Positions 8,103 through 14,879 are shown, counted from the stretch's first letter. The stretch is 64,000 nt of DNA from Actinomadura craniellae (GCF_003289645.1 NZ_QLYX01000002.1:186001-250000); one strand, 5' to 3'. A program made the numbers and translations. Notes: generated by a model from the sequence alone, not told the origin.

Positions 8103-9620
8103 TCAGAGGCCGTGCCGGGCCAGCAGCGCGCGCTTGTCGGGTTTCCCGCTGGCGGCGACCGGGACGCCAGGCACCACGGTGATCGTCTGCGGCACGCTGT
8201 CGGCGCCGAGTTCGGCGCGGACCAGCGCGGCCAGCGCGGCGCGGTCCGGGGTCCGGCCGGCGGCCAGCACGACGAACGCGTGGACGGCCTCCCCGGTCCG
8301 CTCGTCCGGCGCCCCGGCCACGTACGCCTCGGCGACGTCGGGGTGGCCGGCCAGCGCCCGCTCGATCGGGCCGGCGTACACCACCATCGCATTCACCATG
8401 ATCACGTCGCGGGTGCGGCCGACCAGATGCAGGAACCCCGCCTCGTCCAGGCGGCCGAGGTCGCGGGTGCGCAGCCAGCCGTCCCGCAGGGTGTCGCGGG
8501 TCTCCGCCGGGTCGTCCCAGTAGCCCGCCATCAGGTACGGGCTGCGCACGTGGATCTCGCCGGTCTCCCCGGGCGGGACCGCGCGGCCCGTCTCGTCCCG
8601 GACGCCGATCTCCACGCCGGGGTGCGGGCGGCCGACCGAGGCCAGGACCCGCGGCGGGCACCCGGCGATGTCGGCGGGGGTGAGCATCGAGATCGAGCCG
8701 GCCTCGGTCTGCCCGTACCCCTGGTAGACCACGGGGCCGAGCCGGCCGGCCGCCTCCGCCAGCCGGTGCGGGCTGATCGGCGATCCGGAGACCATCAGCG
8801 CGCGCAGCCGGCCGACGTCGGCCGGTTCGTCCCGGAGCAGGTCGAGCATCTGGCACAGCCGGGGCACGGTCACGATGGAGCCGGTGATCCCGTGGCGCTC
8901 GATCCCGTACGGGAACAGCGGCCGCCCGTCCTCCTCGGGGATCACCGCGGTGCCGCCGCCCAGCAGGCACAGCGCCAGGAACTCCATGACCACCATGCTG
9001 GCCAGGGTGCCGAACAGCAGGTAGCGCTCGAAGCCCGCGGCGAGTTCGGCCGCGACCGGGGACCACGCGTGGGGCTGCCACGACCAGTGCGCGCCGAGCG
9101 CGCGGTAGGTGATCGCGCAGCCCTTGGGCCGGCCGGTGCTGCCGCTGGTGAAGGTCAGCGCGGCCACGTCGTCCGGGCGGGCCGCGACGGTGAGGGGCCG
9201 GCCGCCGTCGGGCCGGGCCAGCAGTTCGTCGAGGGGCAGCACCGTGGCCGGCCCGGCGGCCCGGAGCAGTTCCGGGGTGACGGCCTGGGCGTCGACGAGG
9301 ACGGCGTCGATCCGCGGGCCGAGCACGTGGGCGAGTTGCCCGGCGGTGTACCCGGGCCGGACGCCCACCACCCGGCAGCCCAGCGCGTGCGCGGCCATGT
9401 GGGCGGCGAACGCCTCGGGTGAGACGGCGGTGCGGATGGCGATGCCCCGGCCGGGGCCCAGCCCGGCGTCACGCAGCGCGCCCGCCAGCCGCCGGACGGT
9501 CTCCAGCAGCTCGCCCCGGGTGACGATCCGGGTCCCCTGTTCGAAGACCGGGCTGCCGGGTGCCTGCCGCAGTGCCTGGAAGAGGGCATGCGGAAAAGGC
9601 GGCTCGGCGGGATCGTGCAT
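8103..9620 (-). CDS. AMP-dependent acyl-CoA synthetase / acyl-AMP ligase
   Basis: 505 residues of the ANL superfamily. The phosphate-binding loop LTFTSGSTGRPKG is at about 155-167, YGQTEAG near residue 300 is the A5 motif, WLRTRDLG is the hinge region, and SGKPDKRALL near the C-terminus carries the catalytic Lys. It adenylates a carboxylic acid and passes it to CoA or a carrier; no carrier protein is nearby. It is the first gene of the minus-strand operon with the flavoproteins, P450 and antiporter, so it probably activates the substrate of that pathway. Confidence 0.88.
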   Translation of the reverse strand: MHDPAEPPFPHALFQALRQAPGSPVFEQGTRIVTRGELLETVRRLAGALRDAGLGPGRGIAIRTAVSPEAFAAHMAAHALGCRVVGVRPGYTAGQLAHVLGPRIDAVLVDAQAVTPELLRAAGPATVLPLDELLARPDGGRPLTVAARPDDVAALTFTSGSTGRPKGCAITYRALGAHWSWQPHAWSPVAAELAAGFERYLLFGTLASMVVMEFLALCLLGGGTAVIPEEDGRPLFPYGIERHGITGSIVTVPRLCQMLDLLRDEPADVGRLRALMVSGSPISPHRLAEAAGRLGPVVYQGYGQTEAGSISMLTPADIAGCPPRVLASVGRPHPGVEIGVRDETGRAVPPGETGEIHVRSPYLMAGYWDDPAETRDTLRDGWLRTRDLGRLDEAGFLHLVGRTRDVIMVNAMVVYAGPIERALAGHPDVAEAYVAGAPDERTGEAVHAFVVLAAGRTPDRAALAALVRAELGADSVPQTITVVPGVPVAASGKPDKRALLARHGL

Positions 9621-9779
9621 CGCTGGCTCCTCGGTCTTGCGTTCCGGTCAAGTGGGCATATCGTCATACGACCGGCTTTTCGCCCACTGCATGTGCGCTG
9701 TCCTCCCCCGCGAAACTAAGCAACGCAGATCAGAGGCGGATCAGAGCGCTCCGCCCGGCACATGCGGAAGGAGCACGGG

Positions 9780-10469
9780 ATGAAGGTGATCGGCGCAGGT
9801 TTCGGCCGGACGGGGACGGCGTCGCTGAAGGCGGCGCTGGAACTGCTGGGCTACACCCCCTGCTACCACATGTACGAGGTCATCCAGCAGCCGTACCGGG
9901 TCCGCCAGTGGCTCGACATCGGGGAGGACCGCGCCCGGAACTGGGACGAGGTGTTCGCCGGATACCAGGCCGCCGTGGACTGGCCCGCCGCCTCCTACTG
10001 GCGGGAACTGGCCGACCACTACCCCGACGCCAAGGTCGTGCTCACCGTCCGCGACCCGCAGCGGTGGTACGACAGCGTCAGCGAGACCATCTTCGCCAGC
10101 GCCCTGGCGGAACGGCGCCCGCTGTCGCCCCGCCGCCGGGTGATCCGGTGGCTGGTGGCGCGCCGGTCACCGGACTTCGCCCTCTTCCCGCAGATGACCA
10201 AGGCCACCGTCACGGACCGGGTCTTCGACGGCCGCATCGACGACCGGGCGCACGTCCTCAAGGTCTTCGAGCAGCACATCGCCGAGGTGGAGGCCGCGAT
10301 CCCGCCCGACCGGCTGCTGGTCTTCGACGTTCGGGAGGGCTGGGAACCGCTGTGCGGCTTTCTCGGCATCCCCGTTCCGGACGCGCCCTTCCCCCAGGTC
10401 AACGAGCGGGCGGCGTTCCGGCGCAAGCGCCCCCGCCGGCTGTTCCGCCTGATCGTCCGCGGGCGCTGA
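9780..10469 (+). CDS. Sulfotransferase-family protein
   Basis: 229 residues beginning MKVIGAGFGRTGTASLKAAL, the PAPS 5'-phosphosulfate loop seen in the bacterial Sulfotransfer_4-type family. The segment TVRDPQRWYDS is the 3'-phosphate-binding region. A strong Shine-Dalgarno (GGAAGGAG, 9766-9773) fixes the ATG at 9780 over the in-frame ATG at 9762. It is divergent from the acyl ligase and converges on the TetR gene with a 4-base gap. Many members of this family have no proven sulfotransferase activity, so the role is open. Confidence 0.85.
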   Translation: MKVIGAGFGRTGTASLKAALELLGYTPCYHMYEVIQQPYRVRQWLDIGEDRARNWDEVFAGYQAAVDWPAASYWRELADHYPDAKVVLTVRDPQRWYDSVSETIFASALAERRPLSPRRRVIRWLVARRSPDFALFPQMTKATVTDRVFDGRIDDRAHVLKVFEQHIAEVEAAIPPDRLLVFDVREGWEPLCGFLGIPVPDAPFPQVNERAAFRRKRPRRLFRLIVRGR

Positions 10470-10473
10470 CCGG

Positions 10474-11088
10474 TCACTCGCCGGGATCGGGGCCGGACCG
10501 GCCGGCGAAGGCGTCCCACAGCAGCGCCGCCGGTTCGGCCACGTCGAACAGCGCCTCGACGTTCGAGCCGTCGTCCTGGAGGTGGGCCAGGGTCTGCACG
10601 CCGAGGAACATCGAGACCATGAGGAAGCCGACCTCCCGGGCCGGGAGCACGTCCTCCAGGGTGGTGTCCGCGACCACGCGCCGGGCCACGGTCGCGGCGA
10701 AGTCGACCCAGCGGTCGACGTGCGCGAGCAGTTCCGCGCGCAACCGGGGCGCGGCCGGCGCGGCGGCGACGAGTTCCTGGACCGCGGCGACGTGCCCGTG
10801 GCCCCGCATGTCCTCGGCGTACAGTTCCCGCAGCCGGGCCAGTAGTTCGGCGGCGCTGTCGCAGGAACCCAGCTCCTCCTCGTAGGCGGCCATCCGCAAC
10901 CGGGTGGTGTGCCGCAGCGCCGCCAGCAGGAGGTCTTCCAGATCCTCGAAGTGGTAGTAGATGACACCCGGGGCGAAGCCGCCGACCCGGGCGATCGACC
11001 GGGCGGTCGTCCCGCGGTAGCCCTCGGTCGCCAGCGTCCGGACCGCCGCCTCCAGCAGGCGTTCCCTGGCTTCCGCGCGGCGGGCCAT
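10474..11088 (-). CDS. TetR-family repressor
   Basis: 204 residues. The N-terminal helix-turn-helix is ERLLEAAVRTLATEGYRGTTARSIARVGGFAPGVIYYHFEDLEDLL, split here as ERLLEAAVRTLATEGYRG and TTARSIARVGGFAPGVIYYHF, a canonical TetR_N domain. The helical C-terminus would bind ligand and dimerise. It is the last gene of the oxidoreductase-desaturase operon, five bases after the desaturase stop. The paired inverted repeats at 13386-13413, at the head of that operon, are its likely operator, making the operon autoregulated. Confidence 0.88.
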   Translation of the reverse strand: MARRAEARERLLEAAVRTLATEGYRGTTARSIARVGGFAPGVIYYHFEDLEDLLLAALRHTTRLRMAAYEEELGSCDSAAELLARLRELYAEDMRGHGHVAAVQELVAAAPAAPRLRAELLAHVDRWVDFAATVARRVVADTTLEDVLPAREVGFLMVSMFLGVQTLAHLQDDGSNVEALFDVAEPAALLWDAFAGRSGPDPGE

Positions 11089-11093
11089 CGGCG

Positions 11094-11873
11094 TCAGATC
11101 ACCTTCCAGGGACGTACACCCGCCTCGGCCAGGAACGGGTCGAGCCGTCGTGCCAGCCGCGCCAGATTGTGGCTGGGCACCTGGGGGTAGAGGTGGTGCT
11201 CCAGATGATAGGTCAGCTCCAGGAAGACGGCGGGGACGACCCTCCCCCGCAGGGTCCGGGTCTGGGTGAGCGGGGTGTCCCCGTAGTCGCGGTGCGGCAG
11301 GTGGACGGTCAGCAGCGGGTAGACCCAGCTGCCCACGATCATCATCACCGCGTACACCAGCAGCCCCCGCCACCACAGGGCGCCCGCACCGACCGCCAGC
11401 ACGGGCACCGCCGCCTCCGCGAGCAGCCACACCCGCTGCCGGCCGGCTGCCCTGCGGTACGCCCACCACCACAGCCGGACGAGGAAGACCGGGCCGTACA
11501 GGACGGCGCCCAGGGCGCTCAGGTCGGCCGGGCGCCCCTCGGGGTCGTCCTCGCTCGGGAACGTCCGGTGGTGCTGCAGGTGGGTGGCGCGGTAGGCGTG
11601 CCCGCTCTCCAGCAGCACCGCGCCCAGCAGGAAGAGCGCCCACTCCGTCGCCGCCCGGCCCAGGCCCAGGGAGCGGTGGACCACGTCGTGCGTCGCCGTC
11701 ACCACCGCGACGAAGATCCCGAACGCGATCGGCGGGGTGAGCCACCACCAGCCCGCCGCCGCGGCCAGGGCGAACAGGGCCACGCCCGCGTACGGCAGGG
11801 ACAGCGTGAGCGCCCGCCGCCGGCGGGTGGTGACCAGCAGGTCGGGGCCGAGGTCGGCCAGCTTGGGGATCAT
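11094..11873 (-). CDS. Membrane fatty acid desaturase / beta-carotene hydroxylase-like protein
   Basis: 259 residues with four or more hydrophobic segments and the three histidine clusters of membrane di-iron desaturases: HDVVH (62-66), HLQHH (98-102) and HLEHH (223-227). HLEHH preceded by TY and followed by LYPQVP is typical of the FA_desaturase family, which also includes carotenoid ketolases and hydroxylases. Its ATG overlaps the stop of the upstream carotenoid-type oxidoreductase (ATGA), so the two are translationally coupled and may act on one lipid or carotenoid substrate. Confidence 0.88.
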   Translation of the reverse strand: MIPKLADLGPDLLVTTRRRRALTLSLPYAGVALFALAAAAGWWWLTPPIAFGIFVAVVTATHDVVHRSLGLGRAATEWALFLLGAVLLESGHAYRATHLQHHRTFPSEDDPEGRPADLSALGAVLYGPVFLVRLWWWAYRRAAGRQRVWLLAEAAVPVLAVGAGALWWRGLLVYAVMMIVGSWVYPLLTVHLPHRDYGDTPLTQTRTLRGRVVPAVFLELTYHLEHHLYPQVPSHNLARLARRLDPFLAEAGVRPWKVI

Positions 11874-13405
11874 CGGCGCCGCGCCGCGCGCAGCACCTCG
11901 CCGGCCACGATCCGGCTGCCCATCGCGCAGGCGACGGTGCCCAGCCCCGGCCAGGTCGAGTCGCCCACCAGCCACAGGCCCGGGACGCCCAGCGCGTGCG
12001 GGATCGCGTTCTGGTTGGCGTTGCCCGGCCACTGGTGCGCGCCGCCGACGGCACCGCCCGGCCGGAACGCGAACCGCTCGTAGGAGCGCGGGGTACCGAC
12101 CTCCCTGACCCGCGCCCGCGCGCCGAGCTCGGGGTGGACGCGGCGGGCCAGCCGGACGAGCCGCTCGCCGATCTCCCGCTTGCGGACCTCGTAGTCGGCG
12201 TCCGGCAGCCCCGCCCAGTCGGCGAGCCGGGTGTGCGTGGAGATCATGACGGCCCGGTGGTCCGGCGGCGCGCTGTCGGCGTCGCCCGGGGCGGAGACCG
12301 AGACGAACATGTTGTTGCCGTCGCCCAGCGGCCGCCGGTAGTCCTGCAGCAGCTGGTGGTGGGTGAACTCCTGGCCGGCGACCTCGTCCTCGGGCACGCC
12401 GAGGAAGACGACGATCGCGCCGCCCAGGTCCCGCGCGTCCCGGTCCAGGAAGGGGCGCAGCCGGTCCGTCAGGGCCGGGCAGACCCGGGCGGTCGTGTCC
12501 GCCGGAAGCGCGCTCACCACCTGCGTGGCGTGGACCGTGCCGCGCCGGGTGTGCACCGTGAAGGCCCCGGCCCGGCCGCTCACCCGGTCGGCCCGGCAGC
12601 CCACCCGCAGCTGCCCGCCCAGCGCCCGGTAGTGGGCGGTGAAGCGCCGCCAGAATCCCCGCATGCCGCCGTGGGCGCGGGTGAGCCCGGCGCCGCGGAT
12701 GGTCACCCCCAGGGCGGCGTTGATCAGCGGAGCCCGGTCGACCGTGCTGTGCACGGTGTCCTCCACCAGCATCGACAGCAGGCCCACCAGCGGCGCCTCC
12801 GCGCGCAGGCCGTGCCGGGCCAGGGCGTCCCCGAGGGTGGTGTTCATGTGCCGGGCGAGCGGGAGGTTGCGCGGCCCGAGCGCCCGCAGGTTGTGCACGG
12901 CGTCCGCGGGCCGCCGCAGCGGCAGCCGCACCCCGGCCCGGCTGGCGGCCCAGAACACCTGGGCGAGCCGGTCCAGCCGCGCCCAGAACGCCCGGTGCGC
13001 GGCGGTGTCGCCCAGCATGCGCAACCGCTCACGGTGCCAGGCCGGGGTGTCGCGGTGGAGGGTGACCTTGCGGTCGGGCAGCCACCCCAGGTACCCGGGC
13101 AGCGCTTCCCCCGGTACCGGATCCATGCCGATGCTCTCCAGCAGCTCGGCGCCGACCCCGCCGGGCTCGAAGTCGACCATCGTCGTCGCGCCCACGTCGA
13201 AGGAGAAGCCCCGCCGCCGGTAGTACCCGGCGCACCCGCCCACATGGCCGTGCGCCTCGATCACCACCGTGGACAGGCCCGCCGCCTGCAACCGGGCCGC
13301 CGTCGCCATCCCCGCGAGCCCGCCACCGAGCACGGCCACCTCGCAGGACACCGGGAACCGCGCGCTTCTCCGCTCCGCCTGATCTTGAACAGTTGTTCTG
13401 AACAT
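11870..13405 (-). CDS. Phytoene desaturase / carotenoid isomerase-like FAD oxidoreductase
   Basis: 511 residues with an FAD dinucleotide fold (VAVLGGGLAGMATAARL, about 23-39) and the CrtI/CrtISO hallmarks HVGGCAGYYRRRGFSFDVGATTM in pieces: GGCAGYY and FDVGATTM. The C-terminal GLWLVGDSTWPGLG is the second FAD contact. No phytoene synthase or geranylgeranyl-PP synthase is nearby, so this is either a detached carotenoid step or a retinol-saturase-like enzyme acting with the adjacent desaturase. The ATG at 13405 has GGAGA about ten bases upstream and lies inside the TetR-type operator. Confidence 0.85.
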   Translation of the reverse strand: MFRTTVQDQAERRSARFPVSCEVAVLGGGLAGMATAARLQAAGLSTVVIEAHGHVGGCAGYYRRRGFSFDVGATTMVDFEPGGVGAELLESIGMDPVPGEALPGYLGWLPDRKVTLHRDTPAWHRERLRMLGDTAAHRAFWARLDRLAQVFWAASRAGVRLPLRRPADAVHNLRALGPRNLPLARHMNTTLGDALARHGLRAEAPLVGLLSMLVEDTVHSTVDRAPLINAALGVTIRGAGLTRAHGGMRGFWRRFTAHYRALGGQLRVGCRADRVSGRAGAFTVHTRRGTVHATQVVSALPADTTARVCPALTDRLRPFLDRDARDLGGAIVVFLGVPEDEVAGQEFTHHQLLQDYRRPLGDGNNMFVSVSAPGDADSAPPDHRAVMISTHTRLADWAGLPDADYEVRKREIGERLVRLARRVHPELGARARVREVGTPRSYERFAFRPGGAVGGAHQWPGNANQNAIPHALGVPGLWLVGDSTWPGLGTVACAMGSRIVAGEVLRAARRR

Positions 13406-13413
13406 GTGTTCAG
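13386..13413. promoter_or_regulatory. Tandem inverted repeats, probable TetR operator
   Basis: Two inverted repeats sit side by side: GAACA-GT-TGTTC (13387-13398) and TGAACA-TG-TGTTCA (13399-13412), 13 bp centre to centre. They overlap the start codon of the carotenoid-type oxidoreductase. A TTGACA -35-like hexamer lies upstream on the minus strand (13436-13441), though the -10 is poor. Two tandem dyads at the head of an operon that ends in a TetR gene fit autorepression. Confidence 0.55.
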
Positions 13414-13635
13414 TTCTCCATGCGCACCGCCCTCCTGTCAATACCGGCCGGCGATCCGGCACGCGCGGGACGCGACCGGTCACGCTCCGCGGCGCGGCCG
13501 GAGGCGGAACCCGGCGATGAGGTGTCCCGACCTGGTGCCCGCGGCGTCCCCCGTGGCCGGGACGGGGCGCGGCGCGCCTACGGGACGGACGACGAAAGCG
13601 CAGGTCGCGGCAGATCTGCGGATCACCCCGGACGC
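13414..13635. other. Non-coding gap
   Basis: Between the carotenoid operon and the tRNA leader. Apart from the TTGACA-like hexamer at 13436-13441 I see no gene, RNA or repeat here that I can support. Confidence 0.4.
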
Positions 13636-13657
13636 TTTTTCCGATACAGCGGAAAAA
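13636..13657. repeat. 8-bp inverted repeat (possible hairpin)
   Basis: TTTTTCCG and CGGAAAAA flank a 6-base loop (ATACAG). It is symmetrical, ends in T or A runs on both strands, and sits just upstream of the leader promoter. It could be a small bidirectional terminator or an operator. Confidence 0.35.
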
Positions 13658-13661
13658 CCTG

Positions 13662-13690
13662 TTGGCTTACCGGACGATCCCCCTTACTCT
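13662..13690 (+). promoter_or_regulatory. Promoter for tRNA-array leader
   Basis: -35 TTGGCT (13662-13667), exact 17-bp spacer, -10 TACTCT (13685-13690). It points toward the small leader ORF at 13743, the terminator and the tRNA genes, so it may be a main promoter of the array. Confidence 0.45.
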
Positions 13691-13742
13691 CTTCATATAC
13701 CGCCGATACGGCGAACGGCAGAAGACCGAAGGGAGCGCGGGC

Positions 13743-13832
13743 GTGAAGAATCTCAACGAGTACTCAGCGTGGCGCTCCGGGATGCGCCATTTGCAGCGCG
13801 GCGAAGCCTTCTCCGAAGGTGCCTCTGGATAG
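13743..13832 (+). CDS. Putative 29-residue leader peptide
   Basis: GTG start with Shine-Dalgarno GAAGGGAG (13728-13735), encoding 29 residues beginning MKNLNEYSAWRSG and ending SEGASG. It has no recognisable domain. Its 3' end (GCCTCTGG, 13821-13828) can pair with CCAGAGGC at 13851-13858, which shares three bases with the 5' arm of the terminator at 13856. The arrangement of promoter, small ORF, alternative hairpins and terminator resembles an attenuator. Whether it is translated is unknown. Confidence 0.35.
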   Translation: MKNLNEYSAWRSGMRHLQRGEAFSEGASG

Positions 13833-13855
13833 GGCCTGGCCAGGTCCGCACCAGA

Positions 13856-13896
13856 GGCCGCCTCAGGGGAGACCCGAGGCGGCCTTCTCCTTTCTT
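13856..13896 (+). terminator. Rho-independent terminator before first tRNA
   Basis: Perfect 9-bp stem GGCCGCCTC / GAGGCGGCC (13856-13864 and 13876-13884) with an 11-base loop, followed by TTCTCCTTTCTT. The tract ends at the base before the first tRNA-like gene, so transcripts from 13690 must pass it to reach the array. Confidence 0.75.
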
Positions 13897-13969
13897 GTGG
13901 GTGAGCCAAACGGTTAGGCGACCGGCTTCCAAATCCGGTGAGAAGCAGGTTCGAGTCCTGCCACCCATG
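13897..13969 (+). tRNA. tRNA-Trp(CCA)-like
   Basis: Acceptor GTGGGTG/CACCCAT (G1-U72 wobble), T-arm GCAGG-TTCGAGT-CCTGC and anticodon loop TTCCAAA give anticodon CCA. The anticodon stem has a C31-T39 mismatch and the D-stem (GCC/GGC) is short and shifted; the body resembles tRNA-Gln more than Trp. It lies outside the inverted repeats that bound the rest of the array. No CCA end is encoded. Confidence 0.6.
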
Positions 13970-14026
13970 CGATGCCCCACCCCGGTGGCGGCCATGAAAA
14001 ACGAACCGAACGGTTCATCTTGACAA

Positions 14027-14047
14027 CTCCACAGTGGAGAACACCAG
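14027..14047 (+). repeat. Left 21-bp inverted repeat bounding the tRNA array
   Basis: It begins CTCCACAGTGGAG, itself a hyphenated palindrome (CTCCAC-A-GTGGAG), and continues to 14047. It is the exact reverse complement of 16120-16140, so 22 tRNA genes lie between perfect inverted copies. A TTGACA hexamer (14020-14025) and a GAACCG-AA-CGGTTC dyad (14003-14016) lie just outside. No target duplication was seen. Confidence 0.9.
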
Positions 14048-14123
14048 ACCTGCCGGCCCATGTCCGGTAGCGCCTGTGGGATCACGCCCTCGTGCCATGG
14101 GGCGCCCGCGACAGGCCATTCAC
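14048..14123 (+). other. Structured 5' segment before tRNA-Ala
   Basis: No tRNA fits here. It can form hairpins: GCCTGT (14072-14077) with ACAGGC (14111-14116) enclosing CACG-CCCT-CGTG. It may be a processing leader. Confidence 0.3.
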
Positions 14124-14195
14124 GGGCCGATGGTGACAACGGCATCATGTCTGCCTTGCAAGCAGAAGTTCCGGGTTCGAATCCCGGTTGGTCCA
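14124..14195 (+). tRNA. tRNA-Ala(TGC)
   Basis: Acceptor GGGCCGA/TTGGTCC, which keeps the G3-U70 wobble used by alanyl-tRNA synthetase. D-stem GTGA/TCAT, anticodon stem TCTGC/GCAGA with loop CTTGCAA (anticodon TGC), T-arm CCGGG-TTCGAAT-CCCGG, A73, no encoded CCA. Confidence 0.85.
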
Positions 14196-14196
14196 C

Positions 14197-14269
14197 GCCT
14201 CTGTAGCTCAATGGACAGAGCGCCCGCCTACGAAGCGGGAGGTTCCAGGTTCGACCCCTGGTGGAGGCA
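14197..14269 (+). tRNA. tRNA-Arg(ACG)
   Basis: Acceptor GCCTCTG/TGGAGGC with two wobbles, D-stem GCTC/GAGC, anticodon arm CCCGC-CTACGAA-GCGGG, T-arm CCAGG-TTCGACC-CCTGG, A73. It begins two bases after tRNA-Ala ends. Confidence 0.9.
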
Positions 14270-14274
14270 CGCAT

Positions 14275-14350
14275 GGCTCTTTAGCTCAACCGGCAGAGCA
14301 CCCGGTCGAAGCCCGGGGGGTTCGGGGTTCGATTCCCTGGGGAGCCACCA
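14275..14350 (+). tRNA. tRNA-Phe(GAA)-like with C33
   Basis: Acceptor GGCTCTT/GGGAGCC, D-stem GCTC/GAGC, anticodon stem CCCGG/CCGGG and T-arm CGGGG-TTCGATT-CCCTG. A73 is followed by an encoded CCA (14348-14350). The loop TCGAAGC gives GAA at 34-36 but C instead of the near-universal T at position 33, so decoding is doubtful. Confidence 0.6.
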
Positions 14351-14351
14351 G

Positions 14352-14423
14352 GTGACCGAAGTGTTGACAGATACACGCCGCGCTTCCAACGCGGAATAGC
14401 GGGGGCGGTACCCGCCGGTTGCT
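14352..14423 (+). tRNA. tRNA-Gly(TCC)-like lacking a standard T-loop
   Basis: All four stems form: acceptor GTGACCG/CGGTTGC (two wobbles), D GTGT/ACAC, anticodon CCGCG/CGCGG with loop CTTCCAA, T GCGGG/CCCGC. However the T-loop is GGCGGTA instead of TTCGANT, and the D-loop TGACAGAT lacks the G18-G19 pair. Standard tRNA finders may miss it. It ends three bases before tRNA-Lys. Confidence 0.5.
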
Positions 14424-14426
14424 CTC

Positions 14427-14499
14427 ACCGCTCGCGCCCGGCAGGACGGGCACCAGACTCTTAATCTGGCGTGGCGGGGTTCGAGGCCCCGGGGCGGTA
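14427..14499 (+). tRNA. tRNA-Lys(CTT)
   Basis: Acceptor ACCGCTC/GGGCGGT, D-stem GCCC/GGGC, anticodon arm CCAGA-CTCTTAA-TCTGG (CTT), T-arm CGGGG-TTCGAGG-CCCCG, A73. Position 8 is G instead of the usual T. Confidence 0.75.
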
Positions 14500-14529
14500 C
14501 GACCAGTGGCCTCCGGCCACCGGTAACAC

Positions 14530-14615
14530 GCGGGAATGCCGGAACGTGGTAGACGACCCGGGCTCAAACCCCGGTGGGCCCCTGGCCCGTGCGGGTTCGA
14601 ATCCCGCTTCCCGCA
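14530..14615 (+). tRNA. tRNA-Leu(CAA)
   Basis: Perfect acceptor GCGGGAA/TTCCCGC, anticodon arm CCGGG-CTCAAAC-CCCGG (CAA), a long class II variable arm, T-arm GCGGG-TTCGAAT-CCCGC and A73, as expected for leucine tRNA. Confidence 0.9.
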
Positions 14616-14620
14616 CTCGA

Positions 14621-14693
14621 TGCTGGGTGGTCTAACCGGTAGGACACCTGACTCTGAATCAGGTCGGCGCAGGTTCGAATCCTGCCCCAGCAG
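14621..14693 (+). tRNA. tRNA-Gln(CTG)
   Basis: Acceptor TGCTGGG/CCCAGCA, D-stem GTCT/GGAC, anticodon arm CCTGA-CTCTGAA-TCAGG (CTG), T-arm GCAGG-TTCGAAT-CCTGC, G73. A standard glutamine tRNA. Confidence 0.92.
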
Positions 14694-14705
14694 CGCAGTT
14701 CTCCA

Positions 14706-14774
14706 GCCCTTCGGACCAGTGTTCACCCGCCTTTGGTAGGGGCGGGGCGCCCGGCGCGACACCGGGGAGGGGCT
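14706..14774 (+). tRNA. tRNA-Thr(GGT)-like with reduced D-arm
   Basis: Acceptor GCCCTTC/GAGGGGC, anticodon arm CGCCT-TTGGTAG-GGGCG (GGT) and T-stem CCCGG/CCGGG form. The T-loop is CGCGACA and only 13 bases lie between positions 9 and 27, too few for a normal D-arm. It ends four bases before tRNA-Gly(GCC). Probably degenerate. Confidence 0.45.
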
Positions 14775-14778
14775 CTGT

Positions 14779-14850
14779 GTGGGTGAAGTGTTCACGGCCG
14801 CACGCCGCCATGCCACGGCGGTAGGGCGGGTTCGACTCCCGCCACCCACT
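14779..14850 (+). tRNA. tRNA-Gly(GCC)
   Basis: Acceptor GTGGGTG/CACCCAC, D-stem GTGT/GCAC, anticodon arm CCGCC-ATGCCAC-GGCGG (GCC), T-arm GCGGG-TTCGACT-CCCGC, discriminator T73. Confidence 0.85.
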
Positions 14851-14854
14851 CTGG

Positions 14855-14875
14855 CCCGGAATCCCCGATTCCGGG
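14855..14875. repeat. Spacer hairpin between tRNAs
   Basis: Perfect 9-bp stem CCCGGAATC/GATTCCGGG around a CCC loop, between tRNA-Gly and tRNA-Leu(TAG), with no T-tract. It is possibly a processing or pausing element. Confidence 0.55.
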
Positions 14876-14879
14876 ATGA

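Noticed and set aside
6564-9422. Open reading frame of 952 codons on the plus strand
   Set aside because: It lies antisense to the acyl ligase and flavoprotein, is Gly/Arg/Val-rich with no domain, and arises from GC-rich codon bias of the real minus-strand genes.
14003-14016. LexA/SOS-box-like dyad GAACCG-AA-CGGTTC
   Set aside because: The actinobacterial SOS box has four bases between GAAC and GTTC; here there are six, and no SOS gene follows.
14048-14123. A further tRNA (CCGG-CCCATGT-CCGG looks like an anticodon arm)
   Set aside because: No acceptor, T-arm or D-arm can be completed around it; treated as structured leader.
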